Source: WHSW01 sp963767475
GTDB taxonomy: Bacteria; Actinomycetota; Thermoleophilia; Solirubrobacterales; 70-9
Direction of reading: 5' to 3'
Length of the DNA: 64,000 nucleotides
NCBI GenBank assembly: GCA_963767475.1
Contig: CAVYEI010000003.1
Coordinates: 62,001-126,000, forward strand
This document shows positions 41,687 through 49,691 of the stretch, one piece after another. A model generated the notes under the pieces. The model searched no databases. It was not told where the DNA came from and worked only from the letters and a program-made list of their open reading frames with translations. The first letter of the stretch is position 1. Every line of letters starts with the position of its first letter. The translations under genes were made by a program, and so were the position numbers.

Positions 41687-43118
41687 TCGGCTCCTCGCCG
41701 AGCAGGAACCGCTCGCCCGGCGCGCGCAGCGCGCGGTGGGCGTCGCGGAAGACCTCAACCCCGGTCTCGGCGAGGATCAGTGCGTCGGCCAACATCGAAC
41801 GGCGCTTGATGTAGAAGAGGTCGTGACAGAGCTTCCATGCTGTGCCGATATCGGAGCCGGCATAGCCGCAGCGCAACGCCGCCCAGCCGGCGATCCCGGG
41901 CTTGACCAGGTGACGGCGGGTGTAGTGCGGGAACCGGCGCTCGAGCTCGGCGACCATCACCGGGCGCTCGGGCCGGGGCCCGACCAAAGTCATGTCTCCG
42001 CGCAGCACGTTCCACAGCTGCGGGATCTCGTCGACGTGGCTGCGACGCAGGATGCGCCCGACCTTGGTCACGCGGTCGTCGGCGATCGCCGCCCATTGCG
42101 GGCCATTGGCCTCCGCGTCGGTGCGCATCGTCCGCAGCTTGAGAATGTCGAACTCCTCGCCGAACTCGCCCAATCGGCGCTGGCGATAGAGGATCGGCCC
42201 GCCGTCGGAGAGCTTGATCGCGATCGCCGCGATCGCCAGCACCGGCAGGAAGACGAGCGCGATCAGGGTCCCGAGCACGAGGTCGAAGCCGCGCTTGGAG
42301 TGTGGCCCGGAGGCGCGAAAGCGCGGATGCATGATGTAGCGATACCAGGCCGCGTCGATCATCCCCACGGGCACGTGGCCGAAGGTCTCCTCGTAGAGCT
42401 GGTTGGCGGCGATCAGGCGCACCGGCAGATCGAGGCACTCGTCGGCGACCCGCGCCGACACGTCCTCGATCCGGCTGCCGTCGACGTCGCCGATCCCGGG
42501 ACCGCAGACGATCAGGTCGATGCGCTCCGTGAGCACAGCCTCGCGGACCTCGTTCAGCGTGCCCAGCCAGCGCAGACGCCGATACTCGGCGGGCCCGGTC
42601 GGGCTGATCCAGCCGACGACGTCGTAGGTGCGCACGTTCGCGGCCTCGAGCTCGGCGACGAAGTCGGCGGCGAACTCGCGCGGTCCGATCACGGCGACGC
42701 GGGCCCGCAGGCCCTCGCCGACACGGGCCTTGATCCAAGCGCCGAGCGCCATCACCAGCCAGGAGCCGAGGATGACCGCCTGGTACTCCGAGAACGGGTA
42801 CGACTGGCCGGCGGCGAGCGCGATCAGCCAGGCGGCCGCGGCGCCGACCAAGGGCGCCGCGAGCCCGAGCAGGATCCGGCTCGCCGGCATCACGTTGAGC
42901 GGCAGCTGCGAACGCTCGATCGCCGAGGTGGCGATCAGCACGCAAGCGAAGACGATCAGGCCCTCGCCGACCTTGCCCATGTGCGAGTAGGCGATCAGCC
43001 CTGCGGCCACCGACGGCGCCAGCCGCAGCGCGAGCAGGTCGATCATCCGCTGGGCCTCCAACGCACGCAGGCCGCGGCGGCTGCCGCGGCTTGCGTTGCT
43101 GAGCTCAGCGGCTGTCAT
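41679..43118 (-). CDS. polyprenyl-phosphate sugar phosphotransferase, second copy
   Basis: A 479-residue paralogue of the enzyme at 14699, with N-terminal helices (about 30-130), a nucleotide-binding-like region with VAVIGPREF, one helix (about 270-295) and the catalytic domain (KLRTMRTDAE, DEIPQLWNVLRGDMTLVGPRPERP, VKPGIAGWAAL). The GHVPVGMIDAAWYRY segment aligns with the first copy. It initiates polysaccharide repeat-unit synthesis on a polyprenyl carrier. ATG at 43118 is four bases after the stop of the LPFTG gene, so the two are coupled. Having two initiating enzymes suggests two different polymers. Confidence 0.92.
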   Translation of the reverse strand: MTAAELSNASRGSRRGLRALEAQRMIDLLALRLAPSVAAGLIAYSHMGKVGEGLIVFACVLIATSAIERSQLPLNVMPASRILLGLAAPLVGAAAAWLIALAAGQSYPFSEYQAVILGSWLVMALGAWIKARVGEGLRARVAVIGPREFAADFVAELEAANVRTYDVVGWISPTGPAEYRRLRWLGTLNEVREAVLTERIDLIVCGPGIGDVDGSRIEDVSARVADECLDLPVRLIAANQLYEETFGHVPVGMIDAAWYRYIMHPRFRASGPHSKRGFDLVLGTLIALVFLPVLAIAAIAIKLSDGGPILYRQRRLGEFGEEFDILKLRTMRTDAEANGPQWAAIADDRVTKVGRILRRSHVDEIPQLWNVLRGDMTLVGPRPERPVMVAELERRFPHYTRRHLVKPGIAGWAALRCGYAGSDIGTAWKLCHDLFYIKRRSMLADALILAETGVEVFRDAHRALRAPGERFLLGEEPNA

Positions 43119-43122
43119 TGGA

Positions 43123-43464
43123 CTACGCCTGCGACGAATCCGCGGGGCGCCTGCTTCGGAGCAGGAGGCCGACCAGCACGAGCGCGGCAGCGACTGCCGC
43201 AAGCAAAGCGACGTCGAGGCCGGTGAACGGCAGGTCGCCGACGGCGCTGCTGTCGGCCGACGCGCCCGGGCCACCGCCCGAGGCACCCTGCGAGAGCTGC
43301 ACGAGGCTGTCCCCGTACTGAGCATCGGTCGGGGTCGGGTCGACGGATTGCGCGGCCGCGACGGCCGGAACGAGTGCGAATGAGAGCATCGTCAGCGCCG
43401 CCACCCCGATGCGAAGCCGTGCGCTTTCAAGCGAACCGCGGTACTTGTTCGAGTCTCCGATCAC
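43123..43464 (-). CDS. small LPFTG cell-wall-anchored protein with QYGDSL motif, second copy
   Basis: The product has 113 residues from GTG 43464 (AAGGGTG upstream). The signal peptide ends near AAAQS (about 39), followed by DPTPTDAQYGDSL (about 42-54), a Gly/Ser/Ala linker, LPFTG (78-82), a hydrophobic helix and RSRRPADS. It has the same architecture and motif order as the 11605 gene. It lies directly before a sugar transferase. The sortase at 57855 is a candidate anchoring enzyme, and the polymer made by the neighbouring enzymes might be its attachment partner; both links are inference. Confidence 0.85.
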   Translation of the reverse strand: MIGDSNKYRGSLESARLRIGVAALTMLSFALVPAVAAAQSVDPTPTDAQYGDSLVQLSQGASGGGPGASADSSAVGDLPFTGLDVALLAAVAAALVLVGLLLRSRRPADSSQA

Positions 43465-43556
43465 TTTGTTGCACCCTTGAGTCTTTCCCCCCGCCCCTGG
43501 CGTCCTGCCTGGCGGGATAGTCTCGCCGCGGCTGTGGCGGCGCTGTTGATTCGAGC

Positions 43557-43585
43557 ATGTTGTCGGCACTAACCCGCTTGGTCAA
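43557..43585 (-). promoter_or_regulatory. possible promoter for LPFTG/sugar-transferase operon
   Basis: On the minus strand TTGACC (43585-43580) is followed after 17 bases by CAACAT (43562-43557). The -35 box is good and the -10 box is weak but keeps the key A and T. Transcription would start near 43550 and give a leader of about 86 bases. Confidence 0.4.
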
Positions 43586-43622
43586 CGGTTTGGGCGCGAA
43601 ATACCAGGAATACGGGCACGCA

Positions 43623-43649
43623 TTACCGCAAAGCGGCTAGTGCTAGATT
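43623..43649 (+). promoter_or_regulatory. possible promoter for LuxR-GAF gene
   Basis: TTACCG (43623-43628) and TAGATT (43644-43649) with a 15-base spacer precede the LuxR-GAF gene. A similar TTACCG/TAGTCT pair precedes the riboswitch at 52659. The spacer is short, so confidence is low. Confidence 0.3.
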
Positions 43650-43710
43650 CGCGCTACCGGGTATTTGGGATGGTTTTCGGAGATCGTGATCAGAGCGCAT
43701 CGAGGCGGCG

Positions 43711-44460
43711 ATGACCGAGGATGCCGGCCGCGTTCCGCTGACGCGTCGCGAGCGCGAGATTCTCGGCTCCCTGGCCGAGGGCATGAGTGGCGCCCAGATC
43801 GCCGAGCAGCTGGTGCTCTCGCCGGAGACGGTGCGCACCCACGTCCGCAATGCGATGACGAAGCTCGGCGCCTCGACCCGCTCGCAGGCGGTTGCGCTGG
43901 CGCTCCAGCACCGCGAGATCACGGGCGAGGAGCCCGCCGCGCCGGAGCGGGCCGCTTCGGTCACGCCCGCCGCCGCAGTAGCGGTCGATCCCGCCGGCGG
44001 GCTGGCGACGATGCTCGCCGGCCTGGTCTCGCTCTATGACGTCGACGGCGGCGCCGTCTACGTGACCGAGGAGGACGGCCTCTCCCTGCTGCGCGTCGCC
44101 GAGGCCGAGGCCGAGGCGACGGGGCTCGATCTCCCGGTCGAGGTGGCGCTCGGTGACGGCGTCCTCGGCCGGGCGGCGCTCGAGCGTCGCGCCCAGCTGC
44201 TGCAGGGCCCCGGAGCCGGCAATACCGGCCGCGGCGCCCTGATCGCCGCGCCGATGGTCGGCGGCGGGCGCCTGCTCGGCGTGATCGCGCTCGCGGCCCG
44301 GGTCAGCCGCCCGATCGGACGCAGCGAGCTGCTGCTGTTGCAGGCCTTCGCCAATCGCGTCGGAGAGGTCCTGCTGGCCGGCGGCGATGTCGACCGCCGG
44401 CTCGAGCGTGCGATGGAGCGCTTCCAGGCCTCCTGGTCGGGTACCCCGCGGGTAGCCTGA
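43711..44460 (+). CDS. LuxR helix-turn-helix protein with C-terminal GAF domain
   Basis: A 249-residue regulator with reversed order: the LuxR DNA-binding domain comes first (about 8-65: LTRREREILGSLAEG, LSPETVRTHVRNAMTKLG), then a GAF-like sensor (about 95-235: MLAGLVSLYDVDGGAVYVTEEDG, GVLGRAALERRAQL, APMVGGGRLLGVIAL). The domain homologies are clear; the ligand is unknown. It is divergent from the LPFTG/sugar-transferase operon and five bases upstream of the GH113-like gene, so it probably regulates one or both. Confidence 0.87.
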   Translation: MTEDAGRVPLTRREREILGSLAEGMSGAQIAEQLVLSPETVRTHVRNAMTKLGASTRSQAVALALQHREITGEEPAAPERAASVTPAAAVAVDPAGGLATMLAGLVSLYDVDGGAVYVTEEDGLSLLRVAEAEAEATGLDLPVEVALGDGVLGRAALERRAQLLQGPGAGNTGRGALIAAPMVGGGRLLGVIALAARVSRPIGRSELLLLQAFANRVGEVLLAGGDVDRRLERAMERFQASWSGTPRVA

Positions 44461-44465
44461 ACCGG

Positions 44466-45542
44466 TTGCGCCTGCTTACCGCCGCCGCCGTCGCCGCCCT
44501 GGTGCTGGCGGCGGTGATCCTCGCCACTCGCCTCGACTGGATCGAGCTCGGCGCCGAGCCGGCGCCGGAGCAGCCGGGGGTCACGCTGCCCTCGACCTGG
44601 CAACGCGGCGCCAACCTGACCGCCTATGACCCCGACGGCTACGGCTCGCCCGCCGCCGCGGCCGAGCTCGAACGCCTCGCTGCGCTCGGCGTCGACCACG
44701 TGGCCCTGGTGCCGCTTTGGTTCATGGACTCGGCCGGCTCCAACGAGCTCGCCGCCGATCCCGCCGCGACGACCACCGACGCCGGCCTCGAGCAGGCGGT
44801 CGCCACGGCTCGGGAGCTCGGGATGACGGTCGCGATCGCACCCCACGTCGATGTCCGCGACGGGACCTTCCGCGGCCTGATCGCGCCCACCGACCCGGCG
44901 GCGTGGTTCGCCTCCTACCGCCGCCTGCTCGACCAATACGCCGAGCTCGCCGCGCGCACCGGCGCCTCCCAGTTCGTGGTCGGCACCGAGCTGACCAGCA
45001 TGACCGCCGACCAGACCGCCTGGCGCGCGCTGATAGCGCGGGCGCGGCGGCGCTTCGACGGCCAGCTCACCTACGCCGCCAACTGGGTCGACGAGGCCGA
45101 GCGGATCGAGTTCTGGGACGCGCTCGACGAGCTCGGGATAAACGCGTACATGCCACTGGAGACCGGCGTGCCGTCGCCCACCGTGGCGGCGCTGGTCGAG
45201 GCCTGGCTCCCGTATCGGCAGCGGATCGAGACCCTGCACGAGCGCTGGCAGCTCCCGGTCGTGTTCACCGAGCTCGGCTACCAGAGCCGCGAGGACGCGG
45301 CCGCCGCGGGCGGCACCCCGGCGACCGGCCCGGTCAGCCAGCAGGCGCAGGCCGACGCCTACGAGGCGGCGTATCGGGCCTGGGCGCAACCGGACTGGTT
45401 TCGCGGCATCTGGTGGTGGGACTGGTCGGTCGACGGGGGCGACCCCGACGGCGGCGGGTTCACCCCGGAGGGAAAGCTCGCCGAGCGCGTGGTCGGCAGC
45501 TACAACGGTGGATCAGATCTCGGTCTCGGCGAGAGCCCGTAG
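44466..45542 (+). CDS. exported GH113-like beta-mannanase
   Basis: A 358-residue protein with an N-terminal hydrophobic anchor (about 2-22) and a TIM barrel. Diagnostic positions include IAPHVDVRDG, WFASYRRLLDQYAELA, the candidate acid/base glutamate in VVGTELTS and the candidate nucleophile in VVFTELGYQSR, with WWWDWS near the end; these match GH113 enzymes, which cleave beta-1,4-mannan. It starts at TTG 44466, five bases after the LuxR-GAF stop. Its last 30 bases overlap the STAS gene on the other strand. It may trim or recycle the cell's own polysaccharide. Confidence 0.85.
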   Translation: MRLLTAAAVAALVLAAVILATRLDWIELGAEPAPEQPGVTLPSTWQRGANLTAYDPDGYGSPAAAAELERLAALGVDHVALVPLWFMDSAGSNELAADPAATTTDAGLEQAVATARELGMTVAIAPHVDVRDGTFRGLIAPTDPAAWFASYRRLLDQYAELAARTGASQFVVGTELTSMTADQTAWRALIARARRRFDGQLTYAANWVDEAERIEFWDALDELGINAYMPLETGVPSPTVAALVEAWLPYRQRIETLHERWQLPVVFTELGYQSREDAAAAGGTPATGPVSQQAQADAYEAAYRAWAQPDWFRGIWWWDWSVDGGDPDGGGFTPEGKLAERVVGSYNGGSDLGLGESP

Positions 45543-45878
45543 CGAGGCTTCGAGCTCGCGGTCCATCGGCGCCACCCCGTCGACCGCGCAGAGCTCGAGC
45601 ACCCGGCGCATCGGCGCGCCGTCGGGGACCACCAGCCGCAGCGCCTGACGGCGGGCGGCGAGCCGCCGCCCGAGGTCGAAGAGCAGGTGCACACCCGAGC
45701 TGTCGAGGTAGGTGACGTTCGAGAGGTCGAGGACCAGCGCGCTGGAGGCGCTCGGCAGGCGTTCGGAGAGCGCCAGGCGCAGCTCGGCCGCGTTCGAGCT
45801 GTCGATCTCGCCGTCGACGGAGGCGATCAGGACGCCGTCGCGCTGTTCGAACTCGAAGCCGGCGATCCGGTCGCGCAT
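45513..45878 (-). CDS. STAS anti-anti-sigma factor (RsbV-like)
   Basis: A 121-residue STAS domain with the phosphorylatable serine in LDSSGVHLLFDLG and the preceding strand LVLDLSNVTYL. Such proteins sequester an anti-sigma kinase when unphosphorylated. ATG at 45878 shares a base with the stop of the RsbU-RsbW fusion (TGATG), so the two form a coupled partner-switch module. No sigma factor gene lies in the window. Confidence 0.92.
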   Translation of the reverse strand: MRDRIAGFEFEQRDGVLIASVDGEIDSSNAAELRLALSERLPSASSALVLDLSNVTYLDSSGVHLLFDLGRRLAARRQALRLVVPDGAPMRRVLELCAVDGVAPMDRELEASLRALAETEI

Positions 45879-47101
45879 CAGCTTGCCCCCGCCGTCGCCT
45901 TGCCGATCGCGCGGTGCATGCGCACGATCGTGCCGGCCGGTCCGCGATCGATCTCGACCTCATCCATCAGCTCCTCGATCAGCCCCAGCCCTCGCCCCTG
46001 CGAGCCCGAGCGGGGCGAGCGCCAGCTGCCGAAGTCGCGCACCCGCACCTCCACCCCACCATCCTGACGGCGAGCCTCGACCACGTAGGAGGCCTCACCG
46101 GGTGGGTAGGCATGGGCGATCGCGTTCGCGCACGCCTCGCCGCAGGCGACCAGCGTCTCGTAGGTCTCGGCGTCGGTGGCGCCCGCGGCCCGCAGCCAGC
46201 GCCCCACAGCGCGGCGCATCTGCGCCAGCGATTCGGGCTCGGCGCGCAGGGTCATCTCCATCCGCTCCAGCGGCACCGGCTCGAGCCTGACGGCGAGCAG
46301 AGCGACGTCGTCGCGCGGCGGCGCGTCGCGAAAGCGGGCCTGGAGCAGGGCGCCGCAGAGCTCGTCCGGATGCGCCGGCACTCCGGCGGCGAAGCCGCGC
46401 AGCCACTCCAGTCCCTCGTCGAGCGAGGCCTCGGGCCGCTCGACCAGTCCATCGGTGTAGAGGAGCACGGTCGAGCCCGGCACGAGCGGGATCGTCGACT
46501 CCTCATAGGACGGAAACGGGACCACACCGAGCGGGCTGCCGGCGGGTCCCTCGGCGAAGTAGGCCTCGCCCGCCGGGCCGATCACCAGCACCGGGGGGTG
46601 GCCGGCCGTCGCCAGGCGCAGCCGGCCCTCGTCGGGGTCGACGACCCCGTAGAGCAGGGTCGCCATCGGCCCGCCGGAGACCTCGCGGGCGAAGCCGTTC
46701 ATGCGCTCGAGCACCAGCGACGGGCGCAGGCCCTCGAGGGCGTAGGCGCGCAGCGCGTTCTGCAGCCGCGCCATCCGCGCCGCCGCGTCGAGGCCGTGGC
46801 CGACGACGTCGCCGATCGCGATCCCGGCGTGGCCGTCGCGCAAGGCGATCACGTCGTACCAGTCACCGCCCACCTGGGCGTCGGCGCTGCCGGCGACGTA
46901 GCGCGCGGCGATTCCGAGGCCGGGCAGCTCGGGCAGGCGCTCGGGAAGCAGGCTGCGCTGCAGGGTCTCGGCGACCGCGGCGACGTGCTCGACCTCCTCG
47001 GCCGCGCGCCGCAGGCCCTCCAGCGTCGCGCCAATGATCGCGTCGCCGCCACTGGCGACCTCGTTCTCCGCGTCGCCCGTTGCTCTCTCGTCCGTTGTCA
47101 A
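45878..47101 (-). CDS. PP2C phosphatase fused to anti-sigma ATPase domain (RsbU-RsbW)
   Basis: About 407 residues from TTG 47101. Residues about 45-265 form a SpoIIE/RsbU PP2C-type phosphatase (GGDWYDVIALRDGHAGIAIGDVVGHGLDAA, VLLYTDGLVERPE, RDDVALLAVRL). Residues about 275-400 form an RsbW-like HATPase_c_2 domain with the N box in CGEACANAIAHAYP and RDFGSWR / GRGLGLIEELMD. Both the phosphatase and its opposing kinase are thus in one chain, next to a STAS protein. The start codon is uncertain; the upstream extension is not family-like. Confidence 0.88.
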   Translation of the reverse strand: MTTDERATGDAENEVASGGDAIIGATLEGLRRAAEEVEHVAAVAETLQRSLLPERLPELPGLGIAARYVAGSADAQVGGDWYDVIALRDGHAGIAIGDVVGHGLDAAARMARLQNALRAYALEGLRPSLVLERMNGFAREVSGGPMATLLYGVVDPDEGRLRLATAGHPPVLVIGPAGEAYFAEGPAGSPLGVVPFPSYEESTIPLVPGSTVLLYTDGLVERPEASLDEGLEWLRGFAAGVPAHPDELCGALLQARFRDAPPRDDVALLAVRLEPVPLERMEMTLRAEPESLAQMRRAVGRWLRAAGATDAETYETLVACGEACANAIAHAYPPGEASYVVEARRQDGGVEVRVRDFGSWRSPRSGSQGRGLGLIEELMDEVEIDRGPAGTIVRMHRAIGKATAGAS

Positions 47102-47181
47102 GCCGCCGCCGAGTCTAGACGCGAGCGCGCCGAGCGCGCAGGGCCCGATGACGACCGGGGTGGCGTCTAGCTTCCGACGCA

Positions 47182-48129
47182 GTGGACGGTTCCTCCGCAG
47201 GCCAGATCGCTTCCTCGCCAGGCCAGCGCGAGCAGCTCGCCAAGGATTGGTTGCTACGGATGGTCGAGCGCACGCCGCTGCCCGAGGTCGGTGACCTGCC
47301 GGTCTCCCGGATCGCCGCCGAGGGACCGCCGCTGATCGACGCGATCCTCGAGGCGCTCTCGGACCCGGAGGCCGCCGAGCTCGCCCCGCCGGCACGAGCG
47401 CGTGCCGGCCGGCTGGCGCGCCTGCGGGCCGGCCCCGGTGCCGCCGAGCAGATCCCCCGCGACCTGGCGGCGCTCCAGGGCCTGATCGTCGAGCTGCTGC
47501 GGCGCGAGCAACCCGAGCGCGTACCCGGCGACTTCGTCCGCGCGATCGAGCGACTCGCCGAGCTCTTCGGCTCGATCCAGGGCGAGATCGCCCGCGAGCT
47601 GGTCGCCGGGCGAAGCGCCGCCGCCGCCGACCGGGTGACCGGACTCGCGGGGCCGGCTCAGCTCGACGAGTGGCTGCGGATCCTGCTCGCCGAGCAGCGG
47701 CGCTACGGCCATGGGTTCTCCCTCGCGCTCGTCGACGTCGACGGCCTGGGGCGGATCAACGAGGCCTACGGGCGCGAGGCCGGCGACCGGATGCTGGCCG
47801 CGGTCGCGGGGATCCTGCGTCGCCAGCTTCGCGACGTCGACCAGGCGTTCCGGCTCGAGGAGGACGAGTTCGCGATCGTCGCCCCGCACACGGACCCCGA
47901 CACTCTTGCGGCGATGGCGACGCGGATCGCCAGCGTGATCTCCGGCGCCCAGAGCGCCAGCGGGCCGCGGATCGCGATCGCCGCCGGGGTCGTCGATTGC
48001 CCGGCCGACGGCCTCAACGCCGAGCGTCTGCTGGAGAGCGCCACCGAGGCGACCTATGCCGCCAAGGCCGCCGGCGCGCCGGTCGCCCGCAGCCCCCAGG
48101 GCGCCGACGGGGTTTTGCAAGATCCGTAG
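47182..48129 (+). CDS. degenerate GGDEF-domain protein
   Basis: A 315-residue protein. The N-terminal 145 residues form an uncharacterised helical sensor region (WLLRMVERTPLPEV). A GGDEF-type domain follows (about 150-305: RVTGLAGPAQLDEWL, LALVDVDGLGRINEAYGREAGDRML), but its signature is EEDEF (226-230), with both glycines lost. Cyclase activity is therefore doubtful, and it may instead bind GTP or c-di-GMP as an effector. It starts at GTG 47182, divergent from the partner-switch genes. Confidence 0.87.
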   Translation: MDGSSAGQIASSPGQREQLAKDWLLRMVERTPLPEVGDLPVSRIAAEGPPLIDAILEALSDPEAAELAPPARARAGRLARLRAGPGAAEQIPRDLAALQGLIVELLRREQPERVPGDFVRAIERLAELFGSIQGEIARELVAGRSAAAADRVTGLAGPAQLDEWLRILLAEQRRYGHGFSLALVDVDGLGRINEAYGREAGDRMLAAVAGILRRQLRDVDQAFRLEEDEFAIVAPHTDPDTLAAMATRIASVISGAQSASGPRIAIAAGVVDCPADGLNAERLLESATEATYAAKAAGAPVARSPQGADGVLQDP

Positions 48130-48205
48130 CGCAAGCAACACAAAGCTTGTAAGACCTTCGAGAACCTGCTGAAGTCCCGCCCGGCATCTGCCGAGGAATT
48201 CAGGG

Positions 48206-49027
48206 ATGAGTGGGATCAGAATCAACGCGGCTGCGGAAATGCTCGGCGTCAGCACGAGCACGCTACGCAGTTGGGAACGCCGGCTCGGCTACCCGCACCC
48301 CAGCCGCACCCCCGGCAACCACCGCCTCTATGAGCTCGATGAGGTCGAGGCGCTGCGCGAGGCGCTGCGCGAGACCCACAACATCTCGAGCGCGGTCGAG
48401 GTCGCCCGCCAGCGCGGCCGCGGCCCCGCCTCCCCCGCCCGCCTGGTCGCCGACTTCGACCGCTTCGACGAGGCCGGCGCCGATCGCCAACTCGAGGAGA
48501 GCCTTGCCCTGCGCTCGGTCGAACGCACCGTGTCCGAACTTCTGTTGCCGGCGCTGGAGCTCGCCGAGCGCCGTCCGAACGGCGACGCCGAGCTCGAGTA
48601 CGCATGCCGCTGGGCGACCGGTTGGCTGCATCGCGCCCGCCGGCTGGCGGCCGGCGCGACCCGCGACGAGGGCGTGCTGCTGCTCGACTCCGGCTCCCCG
48701 CTCGGCGTTGAGTCGGTCCACGTACAGGCGCTGGAGCTGTTCCTGCGCCGCGCCGGGCTGCGGGTGCTGCTGCTCTCCGCCGGGCTTGCCGAGGGCCGCT
48801 TCCGCAGCGCCCTGCGCGCCCTCGACCCGGCCGCGGTCGTGATCTGCGGCTCCGAGGCCCGCCTCGACGTGCTCGGCGACCCCTTGCGGGCACTGCGCAC
48901 CGAGGACGGCATGGCCCGCCTCTCCGGCTACCGCGCCGCCCGCCTGGTCGCGGGCCGCGACGGCGTCCCCTCGCTGGGCTCCGAGCCCGCCGAGGCCACG
49001 GACGCCCTGCTCGCGCAGCTCTCCTAG
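48206..49027 (+). CDS. MerR-family regulator with degenerate B12-binding-like domain
   Basis: A 273-residue protein with a MerR helix-turn-helix (1-70: NAAAEMLGVSTSTLRSWERRLGYP, TPGNHRLY) and a CarH/LitR-like C-terminal part (about 90-270). The cobalamin-binding E-x-H motif is not conserved: the corresponding stretch reads GVESVHVQALE, with the ligand histidine position occupied by glutamate in my alignment. Light or B12 sensing is therefore unlikely. GAGG precedes ATG at 48206. CTTGTAAG at 48146-48153, just upstream, resembles the repeats before the MFS gene. Confidence 0.82.
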   Translation: MSGIRINAAAEMLGVSTSTLRSWERRLGYPHPSRTPGNHRLYELDEVEALREALRETHNISSAVEVARQRGRGPASPARLVADFDRFDEAGADRQLEESLALRSVERTVSELLLPALELAERRPNGDAELEYACRWATGWLHRARRLAAGATRDEGVLLLDSGSPLGVESVHVQALELFLRRAGLRVLLLSAGLAEGRFRSALRALDPAAVVICGSEARLDVLGDPLRALRTEDGMARLSGYRAARLVAGRDGVPSLGSEPAEATDALLAQLS

Positions 49028-49411
49028 CCGCGCTCCCAACCGTCGCCCCGCCGTCGGCTGGCGCACGCCAGTCATGGGGTGCTCAATATGGGGTGCGCGG
49101 ATGTGCACGCTCGCGGTCGCGGCCCGTCCGTGCACATCCGAGCACGCAACACCCCATCCCACCCAGCCCGACCCGCGCTGAGTTGGTGGGCGCATACCCG
49201 GTTCCCAGTACTTGGGCCTGAAGGCCTTGCAAGTTTCGTGCCCGTTTGGCGGAGTTGCGCAGGGTCGTACAGGTTCTTGGAGCCGAACTTGTGCACTCCT
49301 TGCGCACCGGCCGCGAACCCGTTGCGGGCCTGGCCAAGGACGGCTACCAACCCCTTCGACAGTTGAAGTTTGCGCCGATTTGCGGCGGATCTACCAGATC
49401 GAGAAGGGATC
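49028..49411. other. 384-bp non-coding region between MerR-like and BldC-like genes
   Basis: No credible gene is seen on either strand; open frames here lack ribosome sites and family resemblance. The left part holds the long inverted repeat at 49074-49157. The right part holds CTTGCAAGT at 49226-49234 and AACTTGTGCA at 49286-49295, matching the repeats before the MFS gene, and the ribosome site GAAGGGAT of the BldC-like gene. Local composition is less GC-rich than in the coding regions. Confidence 0.6.
49074..49157. repeat. long inverted repeat, possible structured RNA or terminator
   Basis: ATGGGGTG at 49088-49095 pairs with CACCCCAT at 49150-49157, GTGC (49093-49096) with GCAC (49142-49145), and CGGATGTGCAC (49098-49108) with GTGCACATCCG (49130-49140) around a 21-base loop. 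A second ATGGGGTG copy lies at 49074-49081. Arms of this size exceed a simple terminator, and no T-run follows. Confidence 0.7.
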
Positions 49412-49651
49412 ATGGAAGCAAGCCAGAGGTTTCTCAACGTAAGCGAGGCAGCCGAGTTTCTCGGTGTCAGCGCCGCCTCGCTGCGGAAGTGGTCGGACCA
49501 GGGCATCGTCCCCGTCTACCGCACCCCGGGGGGCCAGCGCCGCTATGCGCCGGGCGATCTCGAGGAGTTCCTGGCCTCGATGCGCCAGCCGACCCGCTCC
49601 GTCGGGGCCGTGCCGCGCTACGGGCGCAACGCCAACTCGATCACCGGCTGA
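49412..49651 (+). CDS. BldC-like small MerR-type DNA-binding protein
   Basis: A 79-residue protein consisting mainly of a MerR-type winged helix (about 7-55: LNVSEAAEFLGVSAASLRKWSDQG, TPGGQRRY). Size and sequence resemble BldC of Streptomyces, a developmental regulator that binds direct repeats cooperatively. ATG at 49412 has GAAGGGAT upstream; the frame extending upstream is not used. It is 40 bases before the HD-GYP gene and probably cotranscribed with it. Confidence 0.88.
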   Translation: MEASQRFLNVSEAAEFLGVSAASLRKWSDQGIVPVYRTPGGQRRYAPGDLEEFLASMRQPTRSVGAVPRYGRNANSITG

Positions 49652-49691
49652 GGCCCGGGACCCGCCCATCCCCCTCCCCACCGCCCAACCG

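Noticed and set aside
49072..49506. Minus-strand open frame in the intergenic region between the MerR-like and BldC-like genes
   Set aside because: It runs through the long inverted repeat and into the BldC-like gene, with no start signal or recognisable domain.
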